Made by a program: the position numbers and the translations under genes
NCBI RefSeq assembly: GCF_016900655.1
Contig: NZ_JACJKH010000011.1
Coordinates: 1-64,000 of the forward strand
Source of the DNA: Drancourtella massiliensis
GTDB lineage: Bacteria > Bacillota > Clostridia > Lachnospirales > Lachnospiraceae
DNA: 64,000 nt
Reading direction: 5' to 3'
The notes under the pieces: model-generated
Databases searched by the model: none
The model's input: the letters and a program-made list of their open reading frames with translations, nothing else
Told to the model about the DNA's origin: nothing
Part shown: in pieces, positions 36,311-44,733 of the stretch
How the letters are laid out: each line of letters starts with the position of its first letter
Position numbering within the stretch: the first letter of the stretch is position 1

Positions 36311-37598
36311 TTTGATCTTCATGCTGCTTCATCAGCAGCGCGAGACATGCGGACAGCACTCTTGCAAATACTGTGCTCCACCAGATCATGATCTGCCCTC
36401 CCAGCAGCGGCGGAAGAATCAGCATCAGTACAAGCATCAGCGCCGGCTCCATAAACGTCAGCACATAAGACATTCCCGTCTTTTCCGTTGCATAAAAATA
36501 AGCCGTGGTAATCCGGCTGACCGCCACAAACGGGACCGAAACAAGAAAGACCGGCATAATCTTCGCAATCTCCTGGTTTACTTCCCGGGAAGATCCAAAC
36601 ATATTTCCAACACTCCCCCTGACAGCAAACATGACCACACAGCCTGCCAGCGCCAGCAGCATGGCAAATCCGTAGGCGTATCTCCGCATCTTTTTCATCT
36701 TTTCCCTGTTTCCTTCTCCATAATAACGGCTGAACAATGGCTGGCTTCCGTCACCGACTCCCTGTAAAATCAGATAAATAATACAGATGATATAGGCGAT
36801 ACAGGCATACACTGCCACTGCTTCGTCCCCGCCATAATGGATGGAAAACCGGTTTATGATGATCAGAGAAATATTCGGCGTCATGGAAAGTCCGAACGGG
36901 GCAATCCCGATTTTCACTATGGCTGCGGCTGCAGACCCTGCACCTGAACGGGATATTTTTACCGTAAGCTTCTTCTTCCGGATCAGGTAGATCAACGCAA
37001 TCAGCATCGTCACTCCCTGACTTATGACGGTCGCAAGCGCCGCCCCTGTGATGCCTCCATTCCAAACCCATACAAGAAAATAATCCAGTACAATATTGCT
37101 TCCGAATCCTGCAATCATGGAAATCATCGCATAGAACGGTCCTCCATGATTTCGGATAAACGGTACCAGCCCCGTACCAAGCACCTGAAAAGCCGCTCCC
37201 AGTGCAATGACAGAAATATAGTCCTCACCAAGTCTTAACAGTTCCCCCTGCGCACCCAGAAGCCTGAGAAGCGGCGTTGTCAGCAGAAATGTCAGGGCCG
37301 TCAGAAGGATACTTCCCAGAATCAGCATCCAAAGCGCACAGGCACTGAACTCACGCGCACGCTTTTCTTTCTTTTCCGCCATATAGATCGAATAATACAC
37401 CGCACCGCCCATGCCGATCCCTGTTCCGGACGCCTGAATAACTGCCACGATCGGATAGGCCACATTAATGGCCGAAAGTCCCATATCGCCGATACTGTTC
37501 CCGACAAAAAAGCCGTCCACGATAGAATAGACGCCGGACAGGGCAAAGGACAGTACCGCCGGAATGACATACTTGAGAAAAACTCTTCTATCGCTCAT
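36285..37598 (-). CDS. MATE family efflux transporter
   Basis: The 437-residue, twelve-helix transporter begins MSDRRVFLKYVIPAVLSFALSGVYSIVDGFFVGNSIG, a typical MATE helix 1, with SAINVAYPIVAVIQASGTGIGMGGAVYYS and later PNISLIIINRFSIHYGGDEAVAVYA. It should export cationic compounds by Na+ or H+ antiport. It overlaps the marR-type gene by 11 bases, so expression is probably induced when MarR leaves its operator. Its last codons form one arm of the terminator hairpin. Confidence 0.93.
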   Translation of the reverse strand: MSDRRVFLKYVIPAVLSFALSGVYSIVDGFFVGNSIGDMGLSAINVAYPIVAVIQASGTGIGMGGAVYYSIYMAEKKEKRAREFSACALWMLILGSILLTALTFLLTTPLLRLLGAQGELLRLGEDYISVIALGAAFQVLGTGLVPFIRNHGGPFYAMISMIAGFGSNIVLDYFLVWVWNGGITGAALATVISQGVTMLIALIYLIRKKKLTVKISRSGAGSAAAAIVKIGIAPFGLSMTPNISLIIINRFSIHYGGDEAVAVYACIAYIICIIYLILQGVGDGSQPLFSRYYGEGNREKMKKMRRYAYGFAMLLALAGCVVMFAVRGSVGNMFGSSREVNQEIAKIMPVFLVSVPFVAVSRITTAYFYATEKTGMSYVLTFMEPALMLVLMLILPPLLGGQIMIWWSTVFARVLSACLALLMKQHEDQRNMPPQMF

Positions 37599-38028
37599 GT
37601 TTCCTGTCCTCCTTCAACTTCCTTTCAAACATGAGATTAAACAGCTCCATCGTCTCACTGATCTGCCGGATCCGTTCTATCCCGATTTTACGGTAAATCT
37701 CCTCCTCCGTATGAAGGAGCGGATCGATTTTCTCCCCGGCGTACCGTCTGCCGCTCTCTGTCAGATCCACCCATTTCTCTCTTCGATCCATCTCACTGGC
37801 TGTCAGCATCACCAGCTCCCTCTCTTTCAGATCATGGATCACAGTATTCACCGTCTGCTTCTGCAGCCCAAAATCCTCCCGGATCTGCTTCTGAGTCAGA
37901 CGTCCCATGGTGTACAGGGAATACAGGACAATCATTTCCGGATAACCGATCCCCTCTCTGGCCGCCCACTGTACATAGAGCCCGTTCCCCTTGGCCCAGG
38001 CTGCGTAATACTGCGCATTGACATTCAT
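37588..38028 (-). CDS. MarR family transcriptional regulator
   Basis: The 146-residue winged-helix regulator reads IGYPEMIVLYSLYTMGRLTQKQIREDFGLQKQTVNTVIHDLKERELVMLTASEMDRREKWVDLTESGRRYA, a standard MarR domain. The start is the Met of MNVNAQYYAAW, with GGAGG 7 bases before. It is first in an operon with the MATE gene, and a perfect inverted repeat covers its promoter -10. It should repress its own operon and release on binding a phenolic or drug-like ligand. Confidence 0.92.
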   Translation of the reverse strand: MNVNAQYYAAWAKGNGLYVQWAAREGIGYPEMIVLYSLYTMGRLTQKQIREDFGLQKQTVNTVIHDLKERELVMLTASEMDRREKWVDLTESGRRYAGEKIDPLLHTEEEIYRKIGIERIRQISETMELFNLMFERKLKEDRKHER

Positions 38029-38079
38029 AGCATTCCCTCCGTTCAAAACATTTATTTTTAATCATTCGTTTTTTATACC

Positions 38080-38105
38080 ATAATAGTATGTACACAGACT
38101 ATTAT
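38080..38105. promoter_or_regulatory. MarR operator candidate
   Basis: ATAATAGT and ACTATTAT form perfect 8-base arms around a 10-base spacer, overlapping the -10 and transcription start of the marR promoter. Confidence 0.75.
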
Positions 38106-38129
38106 AAGAGTAAAAAAAGAGGATGTCAA
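38101..38129 (-). promoter_or_regulatory. Consensus sigma-A promoter of marR-MATE
   Basis: Minus strand TTGACA (38129-38124), 17-base spacer, TATAAT (38106-38101): both hexamers are perfect. Confidence 0.9.
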
Positions 38130-38164
38130 GAAACAATATCACATCTCACTTCCTGTCCTCAATC

Positions 38165-38385
38165 TTTGTCCTATGTGTGCGTGGTAAGGTGATTTTACAT
38201 CCGAACTGGTGAATCCGAAGCACCCATCATATTGGGGATCTGAAATCGTGTGTACCTTCAAATTGTTCAGTCCGGTAAAAATACTCTCTTTTGAAATACG
38301 CATCCTGATAGGATTTGTTTCCTACGCACTACAGGGGATGCTCCCCGGTTCTCCGTGAACCGTCCGGATGACATCCCCTGTTTTC
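38165..38385 (+). ncRNA. Structured RNA candidate with 6S-like architecture
   Basis: This gene-free stretch folds well as a + strand RNA. A closing stem pairs 38170-38184 (CCTATGTGTGCGTGG) with 38321-38335 (CCTACGCACTACAGG). An inner stem pairs 38193-38208 with 38268-38280 (TTTTA, CCG, ACTG with CAGT, CGG, TAAAA). The 3' side of the bubble between them carries a mini-hairpin ATCC-TGAT-AGGAT (38302-38314). It ends in a hairpin and T-rich tail (ACAGGGGATG at 38331-38340 with 38372-38381). Closing stem, open centre with a small 3' hairpin and terminal stem is the layout of 6S RNA. No clear + strand promoter is seen, and part of the 3' arm is shared with the terminator. Confidence 0.35.
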
Positions 38386-38390
38386 TTTGT
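38331..38390 (+). terminator. Terminator hairpin in the nrdG-marR gap
   Basis: ACAGGGGATG/CATCCCCTGT with an inner CGGTTC/GAACCG hairpin, followed on the + strand by TTTTCTTTGTATTTT. The T run marks it as mainly a + strand terminator, although it also lies just past the nrdG stop. Confidence 0.75.
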
Positions 38391-38403
38391 ATTTTATCTT
38401 CTG

Positions 38404-38997
38404 TTATTTCCCGCTGACTTCCGGCGGAATTCCTACAGCATTCGGATTTTCCTTCACTTCCACATGAACATATTCCGGCTGTTCCCAGAGAACCACGCTG
38501 CCTTTCTCCATAGACTTCTTCACATCGATCAGGCGCTGGTTTGCGGAACCCCGGAACAAAAGATTGACCTGTTTTAACTCCTCCACAAATCTTCCATCCA
38601 CAAGGACATCAATATACCGGAGCATTTCTTTTGTCTCTTCCCATTTCGGGAGCATGTCCGCAAGAATCTCTTTGTCAAAGACATACCCGGAATAGCACCA
38701 GATGGAGATCCCCGGGAACTTTTCTCTGACCCGTTTTAAAAACGGTGCCAGAACCTTCTGATTTTCGTGCTCAAAAGGTTCCCCTCCAAGAAGGGTAAAT
38801 CCGTGATAATAACTTTTTTCCAGCTCTTTCAAAATTTCGTCTTCTGTTTCTCCGGTAAAGGGATTTCCATAATGGAAATCCCACGCCTCCTCATTAAAGC
38901 AGCCTTTACACCGGTGCGTGCATCCGCTGACAAAAAGGGATACTCTTACACCGGGTCCGTTTGCCACATCCCATTTTTTTATATCTGCATAATACAT
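38404..38997 (-). CDS. nrdG: Anaerobic ribonucleotide reductase activating protein
   Basis: The 197-residue radical-SAM activase installs the glycyl radical on NrdD. The iron-sulfur motif is CTHRCKGC (CxxxCxxC) in SLFVSGCTHRCKGCFNEEAW, followed by TLLGGEPFEH. Length is slightly above the 155-175 usual for NrdG because of a C-terminal tail. It lies about 30 bases after nrdD on the same strand with AAAGGAG, so the two form an operon. Confidence 0.95.
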   Translation of the reverse strand: MYYADIKKWDVANGPGVRVSLFVSGCTHRCKGCFNEEAWDFHYGNPFTGETEDEILKELEKSYYHGFTLLGGEPFEHENQKVLAPFLKRVREKFPGISIWCYSGYVFDKEILADMLPKWEETKEMLRYIDVLVDGRFVEELKQVNLLFRGSANQRLIDVKKSMEKGSVVLWEQPEYVHVEVKENPNAVGIPPEVSGK

Positions 38998-39026
38998 ACC
39001 GCAAATACTCCTTTACCGCCTGATTC

Positions 39027-41153
39027 TTACAGATGCATTACCCTGCTTTTAATCTCTTTTGTCTTTCCCGGATTCCAGAAATTTTCTCCCAGATATCCGC
39101 AGGTCCTTCTTGTGACATTCATCTTTGACTGATCTTTATTGTGGCAGACCGGACATTCCCACTCATAATCATCATTGATCATGATTTCTCCATCGTATCC
39201 GCATTCCTGACAGTAGTCAGACTTCGTATTAAACTCTGCATACTGGATGTTGTCATAGATAAACTTCACAACTTCCGCCACCGCTTCCAGATTATTATTC
39301 AGGTTCGGAATCTCTACATAAGAAATACATCCTCCGGTGCTGATTGTCTGGAACTGGCTTTCAAATGTAAATTTGTCGAACGCATCGATCTTTTCACGTA
39401 CATCCACATGATAGGAGTTAGTATAGTATCCTTTGTCGGTCACATCTGTGATGCTTCCGAATTTTTTCTTGTCAATCTCGGCAAAACGGTAGCACAGACT
39501 CTCTGCCGGTGTTCCGTAAAGTCCGAATCCGAGTCCTGTTGTCTCTTTCCATGTATCGGTCGCGTTACGGAGCCTCTTCATCACCTTCAGAGCAAACTTC
39601 TGTCCTTCTTCTGTCGTCTGGCTTTCTCCTGTCACCAGTTTGGTCACTTCATAAAGTCCGATATATCCAAGGCTTAATGTAGAGTATCCTCCATGCAGAT
39701 ATTTGTCGATCTTTTCGCCTTTTTCCAGACGGGCGATCGCTCCGTACTGCCAGTGTACCGGGCTGACATCGGAACTTGTTCCTTCCAGCGCTTTATGACG
39801 GCACATCAGAGCCTCAAAGCAAAGGGAAAGCCTTTCATCGAGAATCTGCCAGAACTTCTCCTGGTCTCCTTCGGCCAGAATTCCGATCTGAGGAAGGTTG
39901 AGGCTGACAACACCCTGGTTGAAACGGCCTTCCCATTTGTAATTTCCGTTCTCATCTTTCCACGGTGAGAGGAAGGAGCGGCATCCCATCGGTGAGAATA
40001 CATTTCCTTCGTAGTTTTCTTTCATCTTCTTCGCGGAAATATAGTCCGGATACATTCTCTTGGCAGAGCATTTCACTGCCAGTCTTGTCAGATCATCGTA
40101 CTCGCCTCCACTTAAATTGTTATCTTCATTCAGAACATAGACAAGCTTCGGGAATGCAGGTGTCACATAGACGCCGGATTCATTTTTGATTCCCTCGATT
40201 CTCTGGCGCAGAATCTCCTGAATAATCATGGCATTTTCCTTTGCGTACGGATGGGACTTATCCGGGTTCAGGAACAAGGTCACGAACGGAGACTGTCCGT
40301 TTGTTGTCATCAGGGTGTTGATCTGATACTGTATCGTCTGTACACCGGATCTCAGCTCATCCTGAAGTCTGTCGTTGGCCAGCTGTTCCATCATCTCTTC
40401 GGAAATGATGCCTGTATATTTTTCTCTGTATTTTCTCATATATTTTTCATAGCTTCTGTGCAGATATTTTCCAAGATGACGGATATCGACAGACTGTCCG
40501 CCATACTGGCTGCTCGCAACAGACGCGATAATCTGCGTCATAACAGTACATGCGACATGGAAGCTTTTTGGAGACTCAATCAGTTTGCCGTTCATGACTG
40601 TGCCATTGTCCAGCATATCGCCGATATTGACCAGACAGCAGTTGAAAATCGGCTGAAGGAAGTAATCCATATCATGGAAATGGATCACACCGTCCTCATG
40701 AGCCTTTACAATCTTCTCCGGAAGAAGCACCCTCTTTGTCAGGTCCTTGGACACTTCCCCTGCAATATAATCTCTCTGGGTGGATGCCAGCGTGGAATTC
40801 TTGTTTGAATTCTCTGTCTTTAATTCAGAATTCTCTCCGCGGATCAGCCGGAGGATGGAATCGTCCGTTGTATTGGACTTTCTCACCATGGCTCTTGTAT
40901 AACGGTAAATGATATATTTCTTGGCCAGATGATATTTTTCCTCTTCCATCAGCTTCTGCTCAATGATATCCTGGATATCCTCCACAGCCATACTCTCCAG
41001 CTTTCTGTTTTCGATGGACGCAACAATGTCGTAAATTTTTTCTTCGGAAATCCGGTCCTCTTTCTCCACCTCATTATTCGCTTTCTGTATTGCATGGACG
41101 ATTTTGTTTCTGTCGTACTCAGCTTCCCGTCCGTCTCTTTTTATCACTTTCAT
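39027..41153 (-). CDS. nrdD: Anaerobic ribonucleoside-triphosphate reductase (class III)
   Basis: The 708-residue oxygen-sensitive enzyme makes deoxynucleotides anaerobically. An N-terminal ATP cone (MKVIKRDGREAEYDRNKIVHAIQKANNEV) senses ATP/dATP. The C-terminus has the zinc cysteines CQECGYDG...CPVCHNKD and the glycyl-radical loop RRTCGYLGENFW. Active-site cysteines lie in the barrel (NCCLVNIGDM, PMGCRSF). The upstream region carries two NrdR-box-like sites, and nrdR itself is at 25.5-26.0 kb. It confirms an anaerobic lifestyle. Confidence 0.97.
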   Translation of the reverse strand: MKVIKRDGREAEYDRNKIVHAIQKANNEVEKEDRISEEKIYDIVASIENRKLESMAVEDIQDIIEQKLMEEEKYHLAKKYIIYRYTRAMVRKSNTTDDSILRLIRGENSELKTENSNKNSTLASTQRDYIAGEVSKDLTKRVLLPEKIVKAHEDGVIHFHDMDYFLQPIFNCCLVNIGDMLDNGTVMNGKLIESPKSFHVACTVMTQIIASVASSQYGGQSVDIRHLGKYLHRSYEKYMRKYREKYTGIISEEMMEQLANDRLQDELRSGVQTIQYQINTLMTTNGQSPFVTLFLNPDKSHPYAKENAMIIQEILRQRIEGIKNESGVYVTPAFPKLVYVLNEDNNLSGGEYDDLTRLAVKCSAKRMYPDYISAKKMKENYEGNVFSPMGCRSFLSPWKDENGNYKWEGRFNQGVVSLNLPQIGILAEGDQEKFWQILDERLSLCFEALMCRHKALEGTSSDVSPVHWQYGAIARLEKGEKIDKYLHGGYSTLSLGYIGLYEVTKLVTGESQTTEEGQKFALKVMKRLRNATDTWKETTGLGFGLYGTPAESLCYRFAEIDKKKFGSITDVTDKGYYTNSYHVDVREKIDAFDKFTFESQFQTISTGGCISYVEIPNLNNNLEAVAEVVKFIYDNIQYAEFNTKSDYCQECGYDGEIMINDDYEWECPVCHNKDQSKMNVTRRTCGYLGENFWNPGKTKEIKSRVMHL

Positions 41154-41221
41154 ATCTTATACCTCGCTGTATCAGTAAATTTCTCAAAGCCGCCTTTTTC
41201 ATCTTTTCAGCAACAATCCAC

Positions 41222-41292
41222 ATTATAGCAGAGAGCAGCCGTTTTTTCTACCATATCTTGTGATTTTTCTATTATTCCACTATATATGGTAT
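41222..41292 (-). promoter_or_regulatory. nrdD promoter with two NrdR-box-like sites
   Basis: A TATAAT (41227-41222) with a weak TAGAAA -35 at 17 bases is the likely nrdD promoter. Box-like sites are at 41248-41263 (11 of 16 to ACACTATATATAGTGT on the minus strand) and 41277-41292 (13 of 16). Their centres are 29 bases apart, close to three helical turns. Confidence 0.65.
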
Positions 41293-41356
41293 TTCATACA
41301 ATTTTCTAACTATTTCTTTTTCCCTGTAAAATCAAGGTCTGCGGCCCCTTTGAAGG

Positions 41357-41385
41357 TTGCAATTTCCATGGAAAAATTATATAAT
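41357..41385 (+). promoter_or_regulatory. Sigma-A promoter of carbamate kinase
   Basis: TTGCAA (41357-41362), 17 bases, perfect TATAAT (41380-41385), 48 bases before the ATG. Confidence 0.8.
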
Positions 41386-41433
41386 TTCTGTATCACAGAC
41401 ACGAAACATCATAGAGAAATAGAGGTAATGCGT

Positions 41434-42369
41434 ATGAAAAAGAAAGTGGTTGTAGCATTGGGACACCGGGCACTGGGAACGACTCTGCCGGAGCAGCAGG
41501 TTGCGGTCAAGCAAACGGCAAAGTCCGTCGCGGATCTTGTACAGGACGGCTATCAGGTTGTCATCACACACAGCAATGCCCCTCAGCTTGGCATGATCCA
41601 CACTGCCATGAACGAATTCGGCAAGAATCATCCGGACTATACACCGGCCCCGATGTCAGTCTGCTCTGCAATGACACAGGGATATATCGGTTTTGACCTT
41701 CAAAATGCCATCCGCGAGGAGCTTCTGACACGTGGAATCTACCGCACGGTCAGCACAGTACTGACCCAGGTAACGGTAGATCCGTACGATGAGGCGTTCT
41801 ATACTCCTACCAAGGTACTCGGACGTTACATGTCCGCGGAAGATGCCGCCATTGAGCGTAAAAAAGGCAATTACGTTGTGGAGGAGCCCGGAAAAGGTTT
41901 CCGCCGTGTCGTATCTGCCCCGAATCCGGTAAAGATTGTAGAGATGGATGCGATCCGCACTCTCTCCGACGCAGATCAGGTAGTTATTGCCTGCGGCGGC
42001 GGCGGTATTCCGGTTCTGGAACAGGATCATCATCTGAAAGGTGCAAGTGCCGTAATTGAGAAGGACCTGACTGCCGGAAAGCTTGCCGAAGAACTAGGTG
42101 CCGATGCTCTGATCATTCTGACGAGCGTGGAAAAGGTATTTATCAACCGGGGAACTGACCAGGAAGAACAGCTTGGAGAAATTACGGTTTCCCAGGCAAA
42201 ACAGTATATGGAAGAGGGACATTTCGGCGTCTACAATATGCTTCCGAAATTCCGTGCTTCTGTCTCTTTCATCGAGAAGGGAGAAGGACGCCGTGCCTTT
42301 ATCACCTGCCAGGAATCTCTCCGCGATGCTCTGAAAGGCCGCACCGGAACCGTGATCTGTCAGGATTAG
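41434..42369 (+). CDS. arcC: Carbamate kinase
   Basis: The 311-residue amino-acid-kinase-fold enzyme forms ATP from carbamoyl phosphate and ADP. Signatures are VVALGHRALG (ALGGNAL equivalent), VVITHSNAPQLG, VIACGGGGIPV and the C-terminal PKFRASVSFIEKGEGRRAFIT. The second of two close ATGs is preferred because AGAGG is properly spaced for it, and length then matches the family. No arcA or arcB lies nearby, so the carbamoyl phosphate may come from agmatine, purine or citrulline breakdown encoded elsewhere. The ALGGNAL Gly-Asn reads ALGHRAL here, a variation in the phosphate loop worth noting. Confidence 0.9.
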   Translation: MKKKVVVALGHRALGTTLPEQQVAVKQTAKSVADLVQDGYQVVITHSNAPQLGMIHTAMNEFGKNHPDYTPAPMSVCSAMTQGYIGFDLQNAIREELLTRGIYRTVSTVLTQVTVDPYDEAFYTPTKVLGRYMSAEDAAIERKKGNYVVEEPGKGFRRVVSAPNPVKIVEMDAIRTLSDADQVVIACGGGGIPVLEQDHHLKGASAVIEKDLTAGKLAEELGADALIILTSVEKVFINRGTDQEEQLGEITVSQAKQYMEEGHFGVYNMLPKFRASVSFIEKGEGRRAFITCQESLRDALKGRTGTVICQD

Positions 42370-42413
42370 AAAATTCATCACGTAATCACGGACGGTTTTG
42401 TCCGTAAACTGCA

Positions 42414-42458
42414 ACAAGCCGGAAGGAATGCATTCTCTGCATTGCCCGTCCGGCTTGT
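42414..42458. terminator. Bidirectional terminator between arcC and the NadM-like gene
   Basis: ACAAGCCGGA pairs with TCCGGCTTGT and an inner AATGCA/TGCATT adds to the stem. A T-rich tail follows on the + strand. Confidence 0.8.
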
Positions 42459-42459
42459 A

Positions 42460-43047
42460 CTATTTCGTTTTATTCTGTTTTTCTTCCGCTTCCCTGGCCA
42501 GGCGGATGATCCGTTCATCCAGATGATGTTCCGTAATATACCGGTACACACTCTTTGGAACCAGATGTGCCCATGGCTTTCCTTCAATAATAAGATGCCT
42601 CACTTCCGTTCCGGTCGTTCCTTTTTCTTCAAGCGGGCGGTTCCATAGAACTTCCACCTGAAGTCCCAGTCCGGTCAGTGTCCGGTACTTGTCCTCGCCC
42701 CATCCGTCGCAGATACTCATATAGTACACTGCATCTTTCGGCGCATACTGGAAAATCAGCTCCGGCGTATTGATCGGAAACGGAACAATCTCAAACTCTT
42801 CCCGCGGAACGTGAAACTCCAGCATTGCCTCACGAATCATTTCGTACCGTTCAAAATACGTAAACGGATTATTCTCCGGTCTGGAACGGTTTGTATCATG
42901 AATATTGGTTCTGATAAAACCTGCATCCGGATTGGATATTCCGATAATCAGTCTGTCGCACTGCTTTTTTGCCGCAAGCAGATACTCCATATGTTTCAGA
43001 TGCAGGCATTGAAACCTGCCGTGGATTACTCCTGTTTTCTCTGCCAT
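42460..43047 (-). CDS. NadM-like nucleotidyltransferase
   Basis: The 195-residue cytidylyltransferase-fold protein has the nucleotide-binding motif as GRFQCLHLKHMEYL (GRFQPxHxGH in canonical NadM) and the second motif TTGTEVRHLI (ISSTxIR). Phrases IIGISNPDAG and NRSRPENNPFTYFERYEMI match nicotinamide-nucleotide adenylyltransferases of this type. It probably adenylates NMN or a related mononucleotide. The Cys-Leu and Leu-Lys substitutions in motif 1 leave the exact substrate uncertain. An AAGGAAG site precedes the ATG. Confidence 0.8.
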   Translation of the reverse strand: MAEKTGVIHGRFQCLHLKHMEYLLAAKKQCDRLIIGISNPDAGFIRTNIHDTNRSRPENNPFTYFERYEMIREAMLEFHVPREEFEIVPFPINTPELIFQYAPKDAVYYMSICDGWGEDKYRTLTGLGLQVEVLWNRPLEEKGTTGTEVRHLIIEGKPWAHLVPKSVYRYITEHHLDERIIRLAREAEEKQNKTK

Positions 43048-43118
43048 CTTTCAAACTTCCTTTACGCTCATTTCACATCTTTTTTTACTATATCACAGCT
43101 TTCCGAAAAGTAAAGCCT

Positions 43119-43367
43119 TTAGTTTGCTTTTTCGTTGATCCAGTCTGTAATCTGACACAGTCCTTCGTCATCTGCGGAAAACACTTTTCTTTCGATCTCT
43201 TCTTCCGGCGTCACATCATAACAGTACGGCTCCTTCCATACCGCCGCCTCCAGTGTATCGTCCTTTTTGTTCCAGGCGATCCGGAATCGAAGATCCGGTT
43301 TGGTGCTTCCGTAATACACAGCTTTTTTATAATATGCGATTCCATACAAATCTTCCCGTTTTACCAT
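43119..43367 (-). CDS. Small conserved protein of unknown function
   Basis: The 82-residue acidic protein MVKREDLYGIAYYKKAVYYGSTKPDLRFRIAWNKKDDTLEAAVWKEPYCYDVTPEEEIERKVF... has a clear GGGAGA site. It resembles small proteins that I recall being labelled GNAT-related in clostridial genomes, but no acetyl-CoA motif is visible. No function can be assigned. It is transcribed away from the glnK-like gene. Confidence 0.75.
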   Translation of the reverse strand: MVKREDLYGIAYYKKAVYYGSTKPDLRFRIAWNKKDDTLEAAVWKEPYCYDVTPEEEIERKVFSADDEGLCQITDWINEKAN

Positions 43368-43459
43368 GTTCTTTTCTCCCTTTTTATGATAGAATATTTT
43401 CATGCCAATCATTGATCCTGTCAATTATGACAGAATAACGAAACGGAGGAAAAGCATCA

Positions 43460-44731
43460 ATGAAATCTCCGAAATATTTTGATCTTTTTCTGCACACCTT
43501 GTTTTACAGCCTGATCACGGTGGCGGCAGCACAGTTTTACATCAATATTTTTTCTCCTGAATTCAGCGTTTCACTGGGAATCGTCTTTCTGGCATCCTTT
43601 GCCATGCTTGCCCCGGATTTTCCGGTTCTCCCGGTGTCTGCTCTTTCAGGCGTCCTTGTACTGTTTTCACGGGCTTTTCTGGGCAGCTTCAGGGAATCAT
43701 CTTTCAATATTTCCTTTTCTTTGGCAGTCCCGGAACTGTTTTTTTATCTTTTTTATGGTGTCTTTCTGACTGTCTATATCGTGAAAATCCGAAAATCCTC
43801 GGTCCTGATGGACACCGCCGCTTTGCTTTTCTGTGACTATGCGGCAAATTTCGGGGAACTGATGCTACGTCTTAATATTAATGCATTTTCCCTTTCTTCG
43901 CAATCCGGAATCTTGATGACCGCTATGTTCCGGACTGCTTTGATTCTGATTTTCATGACGGTGTTCCGCAGGTACCATTTGGTACTTCTGAAAAAGGAGC
44001 AGCAGGACTACTACCGGAATCTTTCTCTGTTGACAGCCCGCCTTCAGGAGGAAGTCATCTGGATGGAGAAAAACACCTCCCTGGTAGAGTCGACCATGCA
44101 TTCTGCATATCAGCTCTTTGAGCGTCTTCGTTCGGATTCAAGTACAAAGGATGCAGCCAAAGACGCCCTGATTATCGCGAATGATATTCATGAAATCAAG
44201 AAAGAATACTATCTGATCCTGCGTGGACTTTCCGATGCGCTGCAGACAGAAGATGGCCCTCTCCGCCTGGAATTCGGTGAACTGTTTTCCCTTCTGCGCA
44301 GCCCGGTTGAGCAGATTGCCTCAGCCGCTCACAAGACGCTTTCTTTTGAAGTGAAAGGGCGCTCCTCATTCCGCACCGGACATGTGTACGAATTGCTTTC
44401 TGTTTTTCGGAATCTTTTTACAAATGCGGTAGAAGCTTCGAAAAATGATCAGGTTTTTATTCAGGTTACACTAGAAGAAACAGCAGACGAAATTCTCTGT
44501 ACGGTCACAGATCATGGACAGGGAATCCCCCCGGATGCGCTCTCACAGATCTTTGACGCGGGGTTTTCCACAAAAATCAACTATGAGACCGGGGAAATCA
44601 GCCGCGGACTGGGCCTCAATATCGTAAAAGGGATTGTGGAAGAAAATCTTGGCGGATGCATCCATGCAGACTCCCGTCCGGGGAATACCTGTTTTTCCAT
44701 CCGTCTGCCAAAAGAAACACTGGAGGGTTAA
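43460..44731 (+). CDS. Sensor histidine kinase, GlnK (YcbA)-like
   Basis: The 423-residue kinase has about six N-terminal helices (to about residue 178). A helical region follows with the phospho-acceptor His in NDIHEIKKEYYLILRGL, then a HATPase domain (N box FRNLFTNAVEASK, G1 DHGQGIPP, G2 SRGLGLNIVKGIVEE). In Bacillus subtilis the GlnK-GlnL pair responds to glutamine. Assignment here rests mainly on the YcbB-type regulator next door. A GGAGG site precedes the start, and the regulator ATG is 2 bases past its stop. Confidence 0.82.
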   Translation: MKSPKYFDLFLHTLFYSLITVAAAQFYINIFSPEFSVSLGIVFLASFAMLAPDFPVLPVSALSGVLVLFSRAFLGSFRESSFNISFSLAVPELFFYLFYGVFLTVYIVKIRKSSVLMDTAALLFCDYAANFGELMLRLNINAFSLSSQSGILMTAMFRTALILIFMTVFRRYHLVLLKKEQQDYYRNLSLLTARLQEEVIWMEKNTSLVESTMHSAYQLFERLRSDSSTKDAAKDALIIANDIHEIKKEYYLILRGLSDALQTEDGPLRLEFGELFSLLRSPVEQIASAAHKTLSFEVKGRSSFRTGHVYELLSVFRNLFTNAVEASKNDQVFIQVTLEETADEILCTVTDHGQGIPPDALSQIFDAGFSTKINYETGEISRGLGLNIVKGIVEENLGGCIHADSRPGNTCFSIRLPKETLEG

Positions 44732-44733
44732 AA

